DNA from: Bradyrhizobium tropiciagri
Lineage (GTDB): Bacteria; Pseudomonadota; Alphaproteobacteria; Rhizobiales; Xanthobacteraceae
DNA: 64,000 nt
Assembly (NCBI RefSeq): GCF_001189845.1
Contig: NZ_LFLZ01000001.1
Coordinates: forward strand, 124,001-188,000
Reading direction: 5' to 3'
The position numbers and the translations under genes were made by a program. Below the pieces are notes generated by a model, which was given only the letters and a program-made list of their open reading frames with translations, searched no databases and was not told where the DNA came from. Positions 9,661-18,557 of the stretch are shown here, in pieces; the first letter of the stretch is position 1, and every line of letters starts with the position of its first letter.

Positions 9661-9813
9661 TAACCCGGATGGAGCCAACGGGTCGCGTGCAGGCACGCCC
9701 CGATGAGAGGGCGCAATCCGAGATGGTCGATCCGCGGATGGCGCGCCCCGGTTTTCGCGGAGCCTGTCATCGGGCGCGCGTTCGCGCGACCCCGTTGGCT
9801 CCATCCGGACTAC
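9661..9813. repeat. Family D/E palindromic repeat with shared internal module
   Basis: Arms ACCCGGATGGAGCCAACGGG and CCCCGTTGGCTCCATCCGGA. The right part contains TTTTCGCGGAGCCTGTCATC followed by a GC hairpin and CGCGACC. The same module is found inside family A copies at 47675 and 51128. The 509-bp gap between the YdeP-like gene and the secreted-protein gene otherwise shows nothing. Confidence 0.75.
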
Positions 9814-9987
9814 GAGACCGCCGTTCGATGAACAAAGCCCATCCGCGTTGGCTGTGGAGGACATCCCCGCGTCACATATCTGTTGGAGCCCGGTGTTAGG
9901 ACCGGCCTGCACCGCCTCGCATTTTCCGCGGGGTGCTCTCCGCATTGATCTATCGAATTGCTCCCCCTGACAAAAAGGCTCAGCTCC

Positions 9988-11571
9988 ATGACGCGCTTGC
10001 TCTTTGGCACTGCCGCCGCCGGTGTCTTGCTTGCGGCCGCATCGACCGCCCATGCCGGCTCCACGCTCTCATACGTTCCGGACAGCCTGACACAATCCGT
10101 GATCGAACACGGACCGTGGACGCTGCATCAGTCCGGACATCATTTTCATCATGACGCTTCCGGCATCGTGCCGCCGGGCACGCTCACGCCGCCCTACAAT
10201 CCGACCCTCTATGGGACGCCCTATGCCGACTATTGCTCGGCGAGCGGCGAGACCACGATCAATCACGGCAAGAGCGCGATGCAGCCCTACTATTTTCCGT
10301 TCGTTCGCCGCCGCGGCGCTGTCCTCGAAGGACTGTTCGACTATCGCCCGCGCAATGAGCAGGAGGCGACGGTCGCTGCGATCTCGACGGATTGGGGCGC
10401 GACCTGGCAGTTCAAGGGCAAGGCGCTGGCGCTCAACCCCTACTGCCCGTGGGATGCGACCGATCCGGACAACCAGAACGTCAACGTCAATGGCGTGAAG
10501 ACGGCGTACGGCTCGTCGAGCGCAAATGCCGCCGACAACGGGCTTGGGCACGCCTTCGTGCTGTCCGTGAAGGGCAAGCAGCGCGTCTATCATCTCAACC
10601 GCGCCGATGGTCACATCGACAGCGATCAGCTCGTGGTCCATCCGCTGCATCGCGGCGAGGACTTCTCGCTGTTCGGACTTCCGGAGCTCGGATTTGTCAG
10701 CCCGCTTGCGTCCGGCGGCTATCCCAAGCTCGAGGCCACGGCGGGCGCGACCACCGGCCTGATCGATCCCGACGCCATTCTCGGCGCCGTGCACATGGGC
10801 GAGAAGACCGCCGTCGTCTACGTTTCCAAGAACCTCACCCCCGGCGACAAGAATTTCCCGGCCAACCAGGTGTGCTCCGCAACGCCGGCCTTCGCGCTGA
10901 CCAACCTCGTCAACAAGAAGCCGCGGAAGGTCAACCATGACGTGATCACGATTCGCATTGCAACGACGTCCGATGGCGTGAACTTCACTGACGTTGGCGC
11001 AGCGACCGGCCTCAACGACCAGACCACGGTTGCGCTGAACGGCATTCGCTGGCTCGGCAGCGGCAGCATCCTGCGCATCCATGACGGGCGCTTCGGCATG
11101 TTCTTCGGCGCCGGAAACTGCCTGGACAACGACTCCGACGGCTTCCACTTCATCGGCTACGCCGAAACCGACAATCCGGTTCGCGGCGCCGGCGATCTCC
11201 TGAAGTGGCACGTGGTCAACGGCTTCGACAATCCGATCCTGTCCACGGACAAGGTCGTCGATCCCGCCGGCCCGCGGCCGTATCCACTGAATGCGCCGCT
11301 CGTGAACGTTCGTGGCGCAGACGCCCTGACGGCCGCGCAAGTCGCGCCCTTCGTACCGCCGGGCGAGGGCTATACCACGAACTTCTTCAGCGGCCGGGTC
11401 TACGATCCGCAGGCGGTGCTGACCGACGAGCGGACCGTGACGATCGTGTTCGCCGGCTACAACACGCCGCAGCCGAGCAACAATCTCGGTGATTACCGGT
11501 CGATCGGTCGGTTCCAGCTTGGCGTCCAGCGCGGCTATTTCATGCCGCCCTTCGTCGAGTCCGACGACTGA
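9988..11571 (+). CDS. Large secreted protein of unknown function
   Basis: 527 residues. A clear Sec signal peptide (MTRLLFGTAAAGVLLAAAST then AHA, cleavage before GSTLSYVPD) predicts export to the periplasm or outside. The ATG at 9988 is preferred over an upstream TTG/ATG frame because it begins the signal peptide. The mature protein has Asp-box-like segments (STDWGATWQFKG; TSDGVNFTDVG) and repeated short beta-type stretches, so a beta-propeller of the sialidase/GH43 kind is plausible. It has four cysteines around YCSAS, PYCPWD, QVCSATP and GNCLDND. No catalytic triad could be fixed. It is transcribed alone, ending at a strong hairpin at 11596-11635. Confidence 0.8.
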   Translation: MTRLLFGTAAAGVLLAAASTAHAGSTLSYVPDSLTQSVIEHGPWTLHQSGHHFHHDASGIVPPGTLTPPYNPTLYGTPYADYCSASGETTINHGKSAMQPYYFPFVRRRGAVLEGLFDYRPRNEQEATVAAISTDWGATWQFKGKALALNPYCPWDATDPDNQNVNVNGVKTAYGSSSANAADNGLGHAFVLSVKGKQRVYHLNRADGHIDSDQLVVHPLHRGEDFSLFGLPELGFVSPLASGGYPKLEATAGATTGLIDPDAILGAVHMGEKTAVVYVSKNLTPGDKNFPANQVCSATPAFALTNLVNKKPRKVNHDVITIRIATTSDGVNFTDVGAATGLNDQTTVALNGIRWLGSGSILRIHDGRFGMFFGAGNCLDNDSDGFHFIGYAETDNPVRGAGDLLKWHVVNGFDNPILSTDKVVDPAGPRPYPLNAPLVNVRGADALTAAQVAPFVPPGEGYTTNFFSGRVYDPQAVLTDERTVTIVFAGYNTPQPSNNLGDYRSIGRFQLGVQRGYFMPPFVESDD

Positions 11572-11595
11572 GGCGCACGGAAATCCGGACCAACA

Positions 11596-11635
11596 AGGAC
11601 GCGGATCGAGGTTTGAACGCCTCGATCCGCGTCCT
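11596..11635. terminator. Strong bidirectional hairpin terminator
   Basis: A perfect 16-bp stem (AGGACGCGGATCGAGG with its exact complement) and an 8-base loop, between the secreted-protein stop (11571) and the convergent hydratase stop (11637). T-rich sequence GCTATTTCCTATTTC follows on the plus strand. Confidence 0.75.
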
Positions 11636-11636
11636 G

Positions 11637-12413
11637 CTATTTCCTATTTCTTCCGATCCAGGAACCCTGCAGCAGCCGCTGCGGCTCGCCGGTCTGGAAC
11701 GATTTGCCGAACACGCCGACGCTGAGGTTGACCGACTCGGTCAGCGGCAGCTCTTCCCATTGCCGCAGCAGATCCTTCTGGATGCGCAGCGCCTCGGGGC
11801 CGCATTCCAGCAGCGCCTTGACGGTGTGCTCGACGGCCTCGTCGAGGCCGCCGGGCTTTGCTACCGTATCGACCAGGCCCCAGGCGAGCGCGGTCGGGGC
11901 GTCGATGTTCTCCGCGGTCATCATCAGCCAGCGGGCGCGGCCCCAGCCGATCAGGCGCGGCAGCAGCGCGGCGTGGATCACCGAGGGGATGCCGACCTTG
12001 ACCTCAGGCATGCCGAACATCGCGTCATGCGCGGCGACACGGACGTCGCAGGCGGCCGCAACCTCGAGGCCGCCGCCGAGGCACCAGCCGGGCAGGCGGG
12101 CGATGACAGGCGCGGGGAATTTGCGCACCGCCTCGCAGAGGTCGCGCAAGCGGCTGATGAATGCTTCGGCGGATTTCTGGTCGAGCTTCGCCATCTCCTT
12201 GATGTCGGCGCCGCCGATCATGCTGCGCTCGCTTTCGCCGGCCAGGATCACCGCACGGATGGCCGGATCGGCGGCTAGATGCTCAAAGCCTTCGCGCACG
12301 CCGTTGGTCACGGCCGAGCTGACGATGTTCAGCTTGCCGGCGTTGCAGATGGTGAGGCGGACGACGCCTCTGTCGTCGCGGTCGATGCCGCAGTGGGGAT
12401 TGAGCATGTCCAT
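11637..12413 (-). CDS. Enoyl-CoA hydratase/isomerase family protein
   Basis: 258 residues, the normal crotonase length. Oxyanion-hole elements are ESERSMIGGADIKEMAKL and PGWCLGGGLEVAAACDVRVA; FGMPEVKVGIPSVIHAALLP provides the Glu of the second catalytic region. Crotonases hydrate or isomerise enoyl-CoA thioesters; the exact substrate is not evident. Methacrylyl-CoA hydration, the missing step of the nearby valine cluster, is a possibility only. The ATG at 12413 follows GGAACC; a second in-frame ATG at 12407 is an alternative. Divergent from the PaaI thioesterase gene. Confidence 0.88.
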   Translation of the reverse strand: MDMLNPHCGIDRDDRGVVRLTICNAGKLNIVSSAVTNGVREGFEHLAADPAIRAVILAGESERSMIGGADIKEMAKLDQKSAEAFISRLRDLCEAVRKFPAPVIARLPGWCLGGGLEVAAACDVRVAAHDAMFGMPEVKVGIPSVIHAALLPRLIGWGRARWLMMTAENIDAPTALAWGLVDTVAKPGGLDEAVEHTVKALLECGPEALRIQKDLLRQWEELPLTESVNLSVGVFGKSFQTGEPQRLLQGSWIGRNRK

Positions 12414-12545
12414 GGAATGGTTCCGGCGCAGGAATTGATCGCGCCATGTCCCGGACAAAGCAGGTCCCTGTCAAGCATGGGCGCCGCGGTTGCGCCGGCG
12501 GATGCGGTTAGATAGAATTATGAGCATCATATAAATGGAGCCATC

Positions 12546-13085
12546 ATGACCGCCGCCGAGACATCAGATCTTCATTCCCCCGAGCTGACGCGCACGCGCG
12601 TGGTGGAATGGCAGGCGCCCGGGCCGGTCGCCAGGGCGGCGATGCCGATGTCCGGGATCGAGGCAATGCGTGCGATCCGCGACGGCCGTTTGCCGCCGCC
12701 GCCGATGGCCAAACTGATCGGCTTCCGCGTGGCCGTGGTCGAGGAGGGGCGGATTGTGATGGAACTCGAGCCGCATGAGAGCCTGGAGAATACCATCGGC
12801 CTGCTGCACGGCGCGACCGCCGCGGCGCTGCTCGATACCGCGATGGGCTGCGCGATCTCGACCCTGCTGCCGGCGGGGCAGACCTCGGTCACGCTCGACC
12901 TCAAGCTGACCTATCTGCGCCCGCTCTCGGCGCGCTCCGGAACCATTTCGGCCGAGGGCAAGGTGATCAAGCTCGGCCGCCAGACCAGCTACACCGAGGG
13001 CTTCGTCCGCGACGGCAGGGGCAATCTTGCGGTGCACGCGACTGCGACATTCTCGATGCTCGGCGGGGGAACCCAAAGCGGCTGA
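12546..13085 (+). CDS. PaaI-type hotdog thioesterase
   Basis: 179 residues with a C-terminal hotdog domain. Block ENTIGLLHGATAAALLDTAM holds the HGxxxxxxD motif of the PaaI/4HBT-II group, followed by TLDLKLTYLRPLSA and GNLAVHATATFSML. Expected role: hydrolysis of aryl- or acyl-CoA thioesters in the cytosol. ATG 12546 has GGAG 8 bases upstream. The next gene, 73 bp downstream, is a TetR regulator on the same strand. Confidence 0.87.
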   Translation: MTAAETSDLHSPELTRTRVVEWQAPGPVARAAMPMSGIEAMRAIRDGRLPPPPMAKLIGFRVAVVEEGRIVMELEPHESLENTIGLLHGATAAALLDTAMGCAISTLLPAGQTSVTLDLKLTYLRPLSARSGTISAEGKVIKLGRQTSYTEGFVRDGRGNLAVHATATFSMLGGGTQSG

Positions 13086-13158
13086 TAACGCGAAATAACT
13101 GCAGCATTCCCGGCGCAAATCTGCTATTATATGATTAGAAACATTCCATGAGACCGGC

Positions 13159-13773
13159 ATGCGCTATTCGAAAGAACACAAGCAGGAGACCCACGCGCGA
13201 ATCGTGAAGAAGGCCGCGACGCGGCTGCGCGAGAAGGGCGCCCATGGCATCGGCGTCGCCGACCTGATGAAGGACGCCGGGCTGACCCATGGCGGCTTCT
13301 ACGCGCATTTCGACTCGCGCGAGGCGCTGGTGATCGAGGCCTTCAACTATGCGATGGACCGCGCCACCGAGCGCTGGCGCAAGGTGACCGCGGAAGTGGC
13401 GCCGGAGAAGCGGCTTTCGACCATCGTCGACGGCTACGTGTCGGCGACCCATCGCGACGATCCCGGCCAGGGCTGCGCGGTGCCGGCGCTCGGCGCCGAG
13501 ATCGCCCGCGAAAGCCCGAAGACCCGCAAGGCCTTTGCGCTCAAGCTCGACCAGATGATCGACATGATCACCGACCAGATCCAGGACGTGCCGCGCAAGA
13601 CCGCGCGCAAGCAGGCGATGGCGACACTGGCGACCATGATGGGCACCATCGTGATGTCGCGGATCGCCGGCAACGGCGAAATGTCCGACGAGATCCTGGG
13701 CGCCGGACGCGAGGCTGTATTGGGACGCGCGGCTGCGGTCAAGTCGCCGGCGAAGAAGGCCAAGGTGAACTAA
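13159..13773 (+). CDS. TetR/AcrR family transcriptional regulator
   Basis: 204 residues. The N-terminal HTH reads IVKKAATRLREKGAHGIGVA then DLMKDAGLTHGGFYAHFDSR, the hallmark TetR recognition-helix region (GGFYxHF, about residues 47-58). The C-terminal ligand domain contains DPGQGCAVPALGAEIARESP, as in TetR_C regulators related to AcrR/NemR. The tail is basic (AVKSPAKKAKVN). Likely represses itself and perhaps the adjacent thioesterase/hydratase genes; the 73-bp upstream gap is AT-rich (TATTATATGATTAGAAACAT) and could hold an operator. Confidence 0.9.
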   Translation: MRYSKEHKQETHARIVKKAATRLREKGAHGIGVADLMKDAGLTHGGFYAHFDSREALVIEAFNYAMDRATERWRKVTAEVAPEKRLSTIVDGYVSATHRDDPGQGCAVPALGAEIARESPKTRKAFALKLDQMIDMITDQIQDVPRKTARKQAMATLATMMGTIVMSRIAGNGEMSDEILGAGREAVLGRAAAVKSPAKKAKVN

Positions 13774-13796
13774 GGGCACGCTCCGCTTTTGAACCC

Positions 13797-13899
13797 GTCA
13801 TCCTGAGGTGGCCGCGTCTTCAGCGGCCCTCGAAGGATCGACGGCCACGAGCCGGGCCGTGCATCCTTCGAGACGCGCTACGCGCTCCTCAGGATGACG
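13797..13899. repeat. Family F palindromic repeat
   Basis: Arms GTCATCCTGAGGTGGCCGCG and GCGCTCCTCAGGATGACGG with inner CCTTCGAG/CTCGAAGG blocks. Related copies at 21816, 53245 and 53719. Confidence 0.75.
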
Positions 13900-13913
13900 G
13901 TGATGTGCCCGCA

Positions 13914-13975
13914 TCACACCCCGCTGAACAGCGTGCGCTCGGCTTCCACCGTCTCGCAGATGTAATCCGCCGCCG
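13914..13975 (-). pseudogene. Remnant of a LysR gene 3' end
   Basis: Reads ADYICETVEAERTLFSGV then stop on the minus strand, against ADYIYETVEAERALFSRP at the end of the intact LysR gene at 16016. DNA from GCTGAACAGCG to AGATGTAATCCGCC differs at only three positions over about 49 bases. No upstream coding sequence remains. It marks a partial duplication flanking the winged-helix/TPR gene and the DUF1127 gene. Confidence 0.75.
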
Positions 13976-14026
13976 ATACAGTTGACCGGTTCGATCCTGC
14001 TGCCGGGGTGAGCCGCGAACTCACCT

Positions 14027-15595
14027 TCATTCGGGGAGCCCGGCTGCGCGAAGGCCTTTGGTAAAAATCGCAAGATCCTTCGCTCGCCGAAATGGTGCCA
14101 GCTCTCCCAGATTGGAGATGCGCAAATCGGGATCGCGTTCGCGTACATGTGCGATGCCCTTTTGTGCCGCCTCAAGGCGTCCGGTGAGTGCGTTGCTGGC
14201 TGCGAACATGCAGATGGCCAGCAGGAAATCCGGATTGTCGCGCAATGCTTTTTCGGCCCATGACAACGCCATGTCGTAGCGGCCGGAGAGAAAATGCGCA
14301 TACGACACCGCTCCGTTTATGCCGTACATGGACGGATCGAGCGGGCTCAGGCGCATGGCACGCATCGCGTAGTCAAGCGCGAGGTCCGGTTCACCTCTGA
14401 ACGCTCTCACCCAGGCACCAAGGTGCCATGCTTGCGCCAGGTTCGGATTGATCGCCAGTCCGCGATCCACGAAGGCGACAGCGTCGTCGAATTCATGGGC
14501 TATAAAGGCGAGTACATATGCACCCATGCACATCGCGGCCGGATCGTCTGCTCCCAGATGCACTGCCTTCCAGCCCAACCGTGTAGCTTCGGCACTTTCC
14601 TGCACACGATCGATCATCCAGTGGCGCGCTTTGCGTTGGATGTAGCACCATCCGGCCATGCCATAGGCGCACGCCAAACCTGGATCGAGCTCGATCGCCT
14701 TGCTGAAGAGCTGGAGCGCTTCGCTGTTCGCTTCCCTGGTCCACCGACGAACGATCGCCAATCTACGCAGGTAATAGTCGTATGCATCCAGATTCTCGGT
14801 TGGCTTGCGCCTGGCTCGCTTGATTTCCTCGCGCTGCAGCATCGGCGCGATTGCGCCCACGACGGTAGAAGTCACTTGGTCTTGCAGATCGAAAATATCT
14901 TCGAGCGCACCATCAAAGCGGTCCGCCCAGAGATGTGCGCCGGTTTCGGTATCGATAAGCTGACCGGCGATACGAATACGATTTCCGGCCTTGCGCACGC
15001 TACCTTCGAGCACATAGCGCACCGCAAGCTCGCGGCCGACCTGCTTGATGTCCACGGGCCGGCCCTTGTAAGTGAAACTCGAATTGCGCGCGATCACGAA
15101 CAGCCAACGAAATCGCGACAGCGCCATGGTGATGTCTTCCACGACGCCGTCGGCGAAATACTCTTGCTCCGGGTCGGCGCTGAGGTTCTGGAACGGCAGC
15201 ACGGCAATCGAGGGCTTGTCGGGGAGATTGAGGGGTGGCTGTCGCGGTTCGGGGGGAACGGCCGTTGCCGCGCTTGCCGGCGTCCGCTCTTCCCGGACCG
15301 CGCCGACAAACCGGAAGCCCTTGCGCGGCAGTGTCCTGATGAGGCGCTGCTGCTGGCCGGAATCGCCGATCGCGCTTCGCGCAGCGTTGAAGCGTGTGGT
15401 CAGGGCGGCATCGGACACGCAGCGCCCGTTCCAGATGGCGTCGATGAGATCGTCCTTGCTGACGACGCGCTCCCTGTTGCGGATCAGAAAGTCGAGCAGG
15501 TCGAATACCTGTGGCGCGACGGAGACCACGTCCGTCCCGCGATGCAGCTCGCGCCGGTCCGTGTCGAGTGCGTACTCCTCGAAGAGATAGCGCAA
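14027..15595 (-). CDS. Winged-helix (OmpR/CadC-type) regulator with TolB-like and TPR domains
   Basis: 522 residues. An OmpR/CadC-type DNA-binding domain occupies about residues 1-100 (FEEYALDTDRRELHRG, VFDLLDFLIRNRERVVSKDD, LIRTLPRKGFRFVG). A Pro/Ala linker follows, then the TolB-N-like block SIAVLPFQNLSADPEQEYFA with ITMALSRFRWLFVIARNSSF, then TPR units from about residue 265 (LFSKAIELDPGLACAYGMAG, DRGLAINPNLAQAWHLGAW, RAMRLSPLDPSMYGINGAV). There is no transmembrane segment, unlike CadC. This architecture is common in rhizobia; its signals are unknown. It lies between two LysR 3'-end copies. Confidence 0.88.
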   Translation of the reverse strand: MRYLFEEYALDTDRRELHRGTDVVSVAPQVFDLLDFLIRNRERVVSKDDLIDAIWNGRCVSDAALTTRFNAARSAIGDSGQQQRLIRTLPRKGFRFVGAVREERTPASAATAVPPEPRQPPLNLPDKPSIAVLPFQNLSADPEQEYFADGVVEDITMALSRFRWLFVIARNSSFTYKGRPVDIKQVGRELAVRYVLEGSVRKAGNRIRIAGQLIDTETGAHLWADRFDGALEDIFDLQDQVTSTVVGAIAPMLQREEIKRARRKPTENLDAYDYYLRRLAIVRRWTREANSEALQLFSKAIELDPGLACAYGMAGWCYIQRKARHWMIDRVQESAEATRLGWKAVHLGADDPAAMCMGAYVLAFIAHEFDDAVAFVDRGLAINPNLAQAWHLGAWVRAFRGEPDLALDYAMRAMRLSPLDPSMYGINGAVSYAHFLSGRYDMALSWAEKALRDNPDFLLAICMFAASNALTGRLEAAQKGIAHVRERDPDLRISNLGELAPFRRAKDLAIFTKGLRAAGLPE

Positions 15596-15760
15596 GCCGC
15601 GAATCCCTTGGGTATGCGTCCGATGATCGCCATCAGCGCTTTGGCAGCACCTCAGGCGCCAAGAATAAGCTGCCGGTGAGGAAAATGTAAGCTGCCCGTC
15701 AAGTGCGCTCGCGCACGCCCCGGTACCGTGTCCTGACGGAACGAACCTGGAGGTGCTGCA

Positions 15761-16003
15761 ATGAGCACGACCTACAGCCCAACGCGTTCAGCCGAGGCGA
15801 GCGCACCGACGCCGCGGGCCTCCGGCGCCTTCAAGAGCTTTTGGGACTCAATTCGGGAATGGCGCAAATGGGAGCGGCTGCGCGCCGACCTCGGCAGCCT
15901 GAGCGATCGGGAGCTCATGGATATCGGCATCTCGCGTGGCGAGGTCGACTACGTCGCATCGAACCGGGATACCGACCCGCGCGGCATCCGATCCGCCGGA
16001 TGA
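15761..16003 (+). CDS. DUF1127 (YjiS-like) small protein
   Basis: 80 residues; C-terminal DUF1127 signature WRKWERLRADLGSLSDRELM then DIGISRGEVDYV. The ATG has a GGAGG ribosome site 8 bases upstream. Such small Arg-rich proteins in alphaproteobacteria have been linked to RNA turnover and phosphate or stress responses; no specific role can be set here. It diverges from the winged-helix/TPR gene (165-bp gap) and converges on the LysR gene. Confidence 0.85.
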   Translation: MSTTYSPTRSAEASAPTPRASGAFKSFWDSIREWRKWERLRADLGSLSDRELMDIGISRGEVDYVASNRDTDPRGIRSAG

Positions 16004-16015
16004 CGTCGCCGAGCC

Positions 16016-16930
16016 CTATGGCCGGCTGAACAGCGCGCGCTCGGCTTCCACGGTCTCGTAGATGTAATCCGCCACAGCGCGGATGCGGGCGAGGTCCTTG
16101 CTGTCGGCGTGCATCAGGAGCCAGAAGGTGCGGGAGATCCGCACCTCGTCGCGCAGCACCGGCTGCAGCTCGGGGTGGGCTGATGCCATGAAGTGCGGCA
16201 GCACGGCGATGCCGAAGCCGGCGATGGTGGCGTTGAGCTGGGCGATCAGGTTGGCGCTGCGGAATTTGGCGGAGATCTTTGGCGAGACCTGCGGCAGATA
16301 GTCGAGCTCCGGCGTGAACAGCAGCTCCTCGATATAGCCGACGAAGCGGTGCCGCGGCAGATCGGCGCGCGCGGCAATGTTGGGCGCCTGCGCCAGATAG
16401 GCGGGTGCGGCATAAAGCCCGAGCGTGTAGTCGAGCAGCTTGCGGCCGACGATGCGGCCTTCCTTCGGCATGGTCAGGCTGATCGCGATGTCGGCCTCGC
16501 GCTTGGAGAGCGAGAACAGCCGCGCGGTGGCGACGAGCTGCAGATCGAGATCGGGATACCGCTCGGTGAACTTGACCAGCCGCGAGGCCAGAAAGTGACT
16601 GCCGAAGCCGTCGGGGGCACCGATCCGCACCGTGCCGGTGAGGTGGGCGCGCGAGCCGCCGACCGCCTCTTGGTTGGCGACGATAGTGGATTCCATCGCC
16701 TCCGCGCTGTCGGCGACGCGCTGGCCGGCCTCGGTCAGCAGGTAGCCGGTCTTGCGCCGATCAAACAGTTTTGCGGAGAGGTGGCGCTCCAGCCGGTCGA
16801 CACGGCGGATCACTGTGGCATGATCGACGCCGAGCTGCTTGGCGGCAGCCGAAACCGACCCGCCGCGCACGATGGCAAGCACGAAGCGGAAGTCGTCCCA
16901 GTCGATTGTGCCGCCGCCTTGATCCAGCAT
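16016..16930 (-). CDS. LysR family regulator, divergent from the valine cluster
   Basis: 304 residues. N-terminal HTH at about residues 8-66: DWDDFRFVLAIVRGGSVSAA and LGVDHATVIRRVDRLERHLS. The substrate-binding domain follows (LTGTVRIGAPDGFGSHFLAS). The start MLDQGGGTIDWDDF at 16930 is preferred to the upstream frame at 16987. It is divergent from mmsA with 120 bp between starts, so it is the likely regulator of valine catabolism (inference). Its last 49 bases are duplicated at 13914. Confidence 0.88.
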   Translation of the reverse strand: MLDQGGGTIDWDDFRFVLAIVRGGSVSAAAKQLGVDHATVIRRVDRLERHLSAKLFDRRKTGYLLTEAGQRVADSAEAMESTIVANQEAVGGSRAHLTGTVRIGAPDGFGSHFLASRLVKFTERYPDLDLQLVATARLFSLSKREADIAISLTMPKEGRIVGRKLLDYTLGLYAAPAYLAQAPNIAARADLPRHRFVGYIEELLFTPELDYLPQVSPKISAKFRSANLIAQLNATIAGFGIAVLPHFMASAHPELQPVLRDEVRISRTFWLLMHADSKDLARIRAVADYIYETVEAERALFSRP

Positions 16931-17050
16931 TTCCGCACATCTATGGTGCAATTTATCGGACTTGAATCCTATAAAATGCAGGGTCAATAGGGTTTGTAAA
17001 GTGATCCCGCCGGCCGGCTGGCGATTCAGGTCCTTCAGGGAGGTTTATCC
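16931..17050. promoter_or_regulatory. Divergent LysR/mmsA control region
   Basis: 120 bp between opposing starts. Contains the AT-rich TTGAATCCTATAAAATG stretch near 16962-16978, which could provide promoter elements, and the mmsA ribosome site GGGAGG just upstream of 17051. A LysR-type T-N11-A site is expected here but cannot be fixed uniquely. Confidence 0.3.
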
Positions 17051-18547
17051 ATGCGCTCAATCGGACATTTCATCGGTGGCAAGGAGGTCAAGGGCACCTC
17101 GGGCCGTACCGCAGACGTTTTCGAGCCGATGACCGGCGACGTCCAGGCCAAGGTCGCGCTGGCCTCGAAGGCCGAAGTCCGCGCCGCGGTCGAGAACGCC
17201 AAAGCCGCGCAGCCGGAATGGGCCTCCACCAACCCGCAGCGCCGCGCCCGCGTCATGATGAGGTTCGTCGAGCTGGTGCAGCGCGACTACGACAAGCTCG
17301 CCGAGCTTCTGGCGCGCGAGCACGGCAAGACGGTTCCCGACGCCAAGGGCGACATCCAGCGCGGCCTCGAGGTCGCCGAGTTCGCCTGCGGCATCCCGCA
17401 TCTGATGAAGGGCGAGTACACCGAGGGCGCCGGTCCCGGCATCGACATCTATTCGATGCGCCAGCCGCTCGGCGTCGTCGCCGGCATCACCCCGTTCAAT
17501 TTCCCGGCGATGATCCCGATGTGGAAGTTCGCGCCGGCGATTGCCTGCGGCAACGCGTTCATCCTCAAGCCCTCGGAGCGCGATCCCGGCGTACCGATGA
17601 AGCTCGCCGAACTGATGATCGAAGCGGGCCTGCCGGCTGGCATCCTCAATGTCGTCAACGGCGACAAGGAAGCGGTCGACGCCATCCTCGACGATCCCGA
17701 CGTCAAGGCGATCGGCTTCGTCGGCTCGACCCCCATTGCCCAGTATATCTATGAGCGCGCCGCCCAGACCGGCAAGCGTTGCCAGTGCTTCGGCGGGGCC
17801 AAGAACCACGCCATCATCATGCCCGACGCCGACATGGACCAGGCGGTCGATGCGCTGATCGGCGCCGGCTACGGCTCGGCCGGCGAGCGCTGCATGGCGG
17901 TCTCGGTCGCGGTTCCCGTCGGCAAGACCACCGCCGACCGGCTGATGGACAAGCTGATCCCGCGCGTCGAGTCGCTCAAGATCGGCACCTCGGTCGATCC
18001 GTCGGCCGACTACGGTCCGCTGGTGACCCGTGAGGCGGTCGAGAAGGTCAAGAGCTACATCGACATCGGCGTCAAGGAAGGCGCGACGCTCGCGGTCGAC
18101 GGCCGCGGCTTCAAGATGCAGGGCTACGAGAACGGCTTCTATCTCGGTGGTTCGCTGTTCGACAACGTCACCAAGGACATGCGGATCTACAAGGAAGAGA
18201 TTTTTGGTCCGGTGCTCTCGGTGGTGCGCGCCAAGGACTATCACGAGGCGCTGGCGTTGCCGTCCGACCATGACTACGGCAACGGCGTTGCGATCTTCAC
18301 CCGCGACGGCGACGCGGCGCGCGACTTCGCGGCCAAGGTCAATGTCGGCATGGTCGGCGTCAACGTGCCGATCCCGGTGCCGATCGCCTATTACACCTTC
18401 GGCGGCTGGAAGAAGTCGGGCTTCGGCGATCTCAACCAGCACGGTCCGGACTCGGTCCGCTTCTACACCAAGACCAAGACCGTGACCTCGCGTTGGCCGT
18501 CCGGCGTCAAGGACGGTGCGGAGTTCTCGATCCCGACGATGAAGTGA
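17051..18547 (+). CDS. mmsA: CoA-acylating methylmalonate-semialdehyde dehydrogenase
   Basis: 498 residues (EC 1.2.1.27). Oxidises methylmalonate semialdehyde to propionyl-CoA with NAD+ and CoA, the last step of the valine branch; also acts in inositol catabolism. Family marks: GITPFNFPAMIPMWKFAPAI, GSTPIAQYIYERAAQTGKRC and catalytic Cys281 in GYGSAGERCMAVS. MmsA enzymes lack the general-base Glu used by hydrolytic aldehyde dehydrogenases, and here the equivalent segment reads QCFGGAKNHAIIMPDADMD. Ribosome site GGGAGG precedes the ATG. First gene of the valine cluster. Confidence 0.95.
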   Translation: MRSIGHFIGGKEVKGTSGRTADVFEPMTGDVQAKVALASKAEVRAAVENAKAAQPEWASTNPQRRARVMMRFVELVQRDYDKLAELLAREHGKTVPDAKGDIQRGLEVAEFACGIPHLMKGEYTEGAGPGIDIYSMRQPLGVVAGITPFNFPAMIPMWKFAPAIACGNAFILKPSERDPGVPMKLAELMIEAGLPAGILNVVNGDKEAVDAILDDPDVKAIGFVGSTPIAQYIYERAAQTGKRCQCFGGAKNHAIIMPDADMDQAVDALIGAGYGSAGERCMAVSVAVPVGKTTADRLMDKLIPRVESLKIGTSVDPSADYGPLVTREAVEKVKSYIDIGVKEGATLAVDGRGFKMQGYENGFYLGGSLFDNVTKDMRIYKEEIFGPVLSVVRAKDYHEALALPSDHDYGNGVAIFTRDGDAARDFAAKVNVGMVGVNVPIPVPIAYYTFGGWKKSGFGDLNQHGPDSVRFYTKTKTVTSRWPSGVKDGAEFSIPTMK

Positions 18548-18557
18548 TTTCCAGAGC

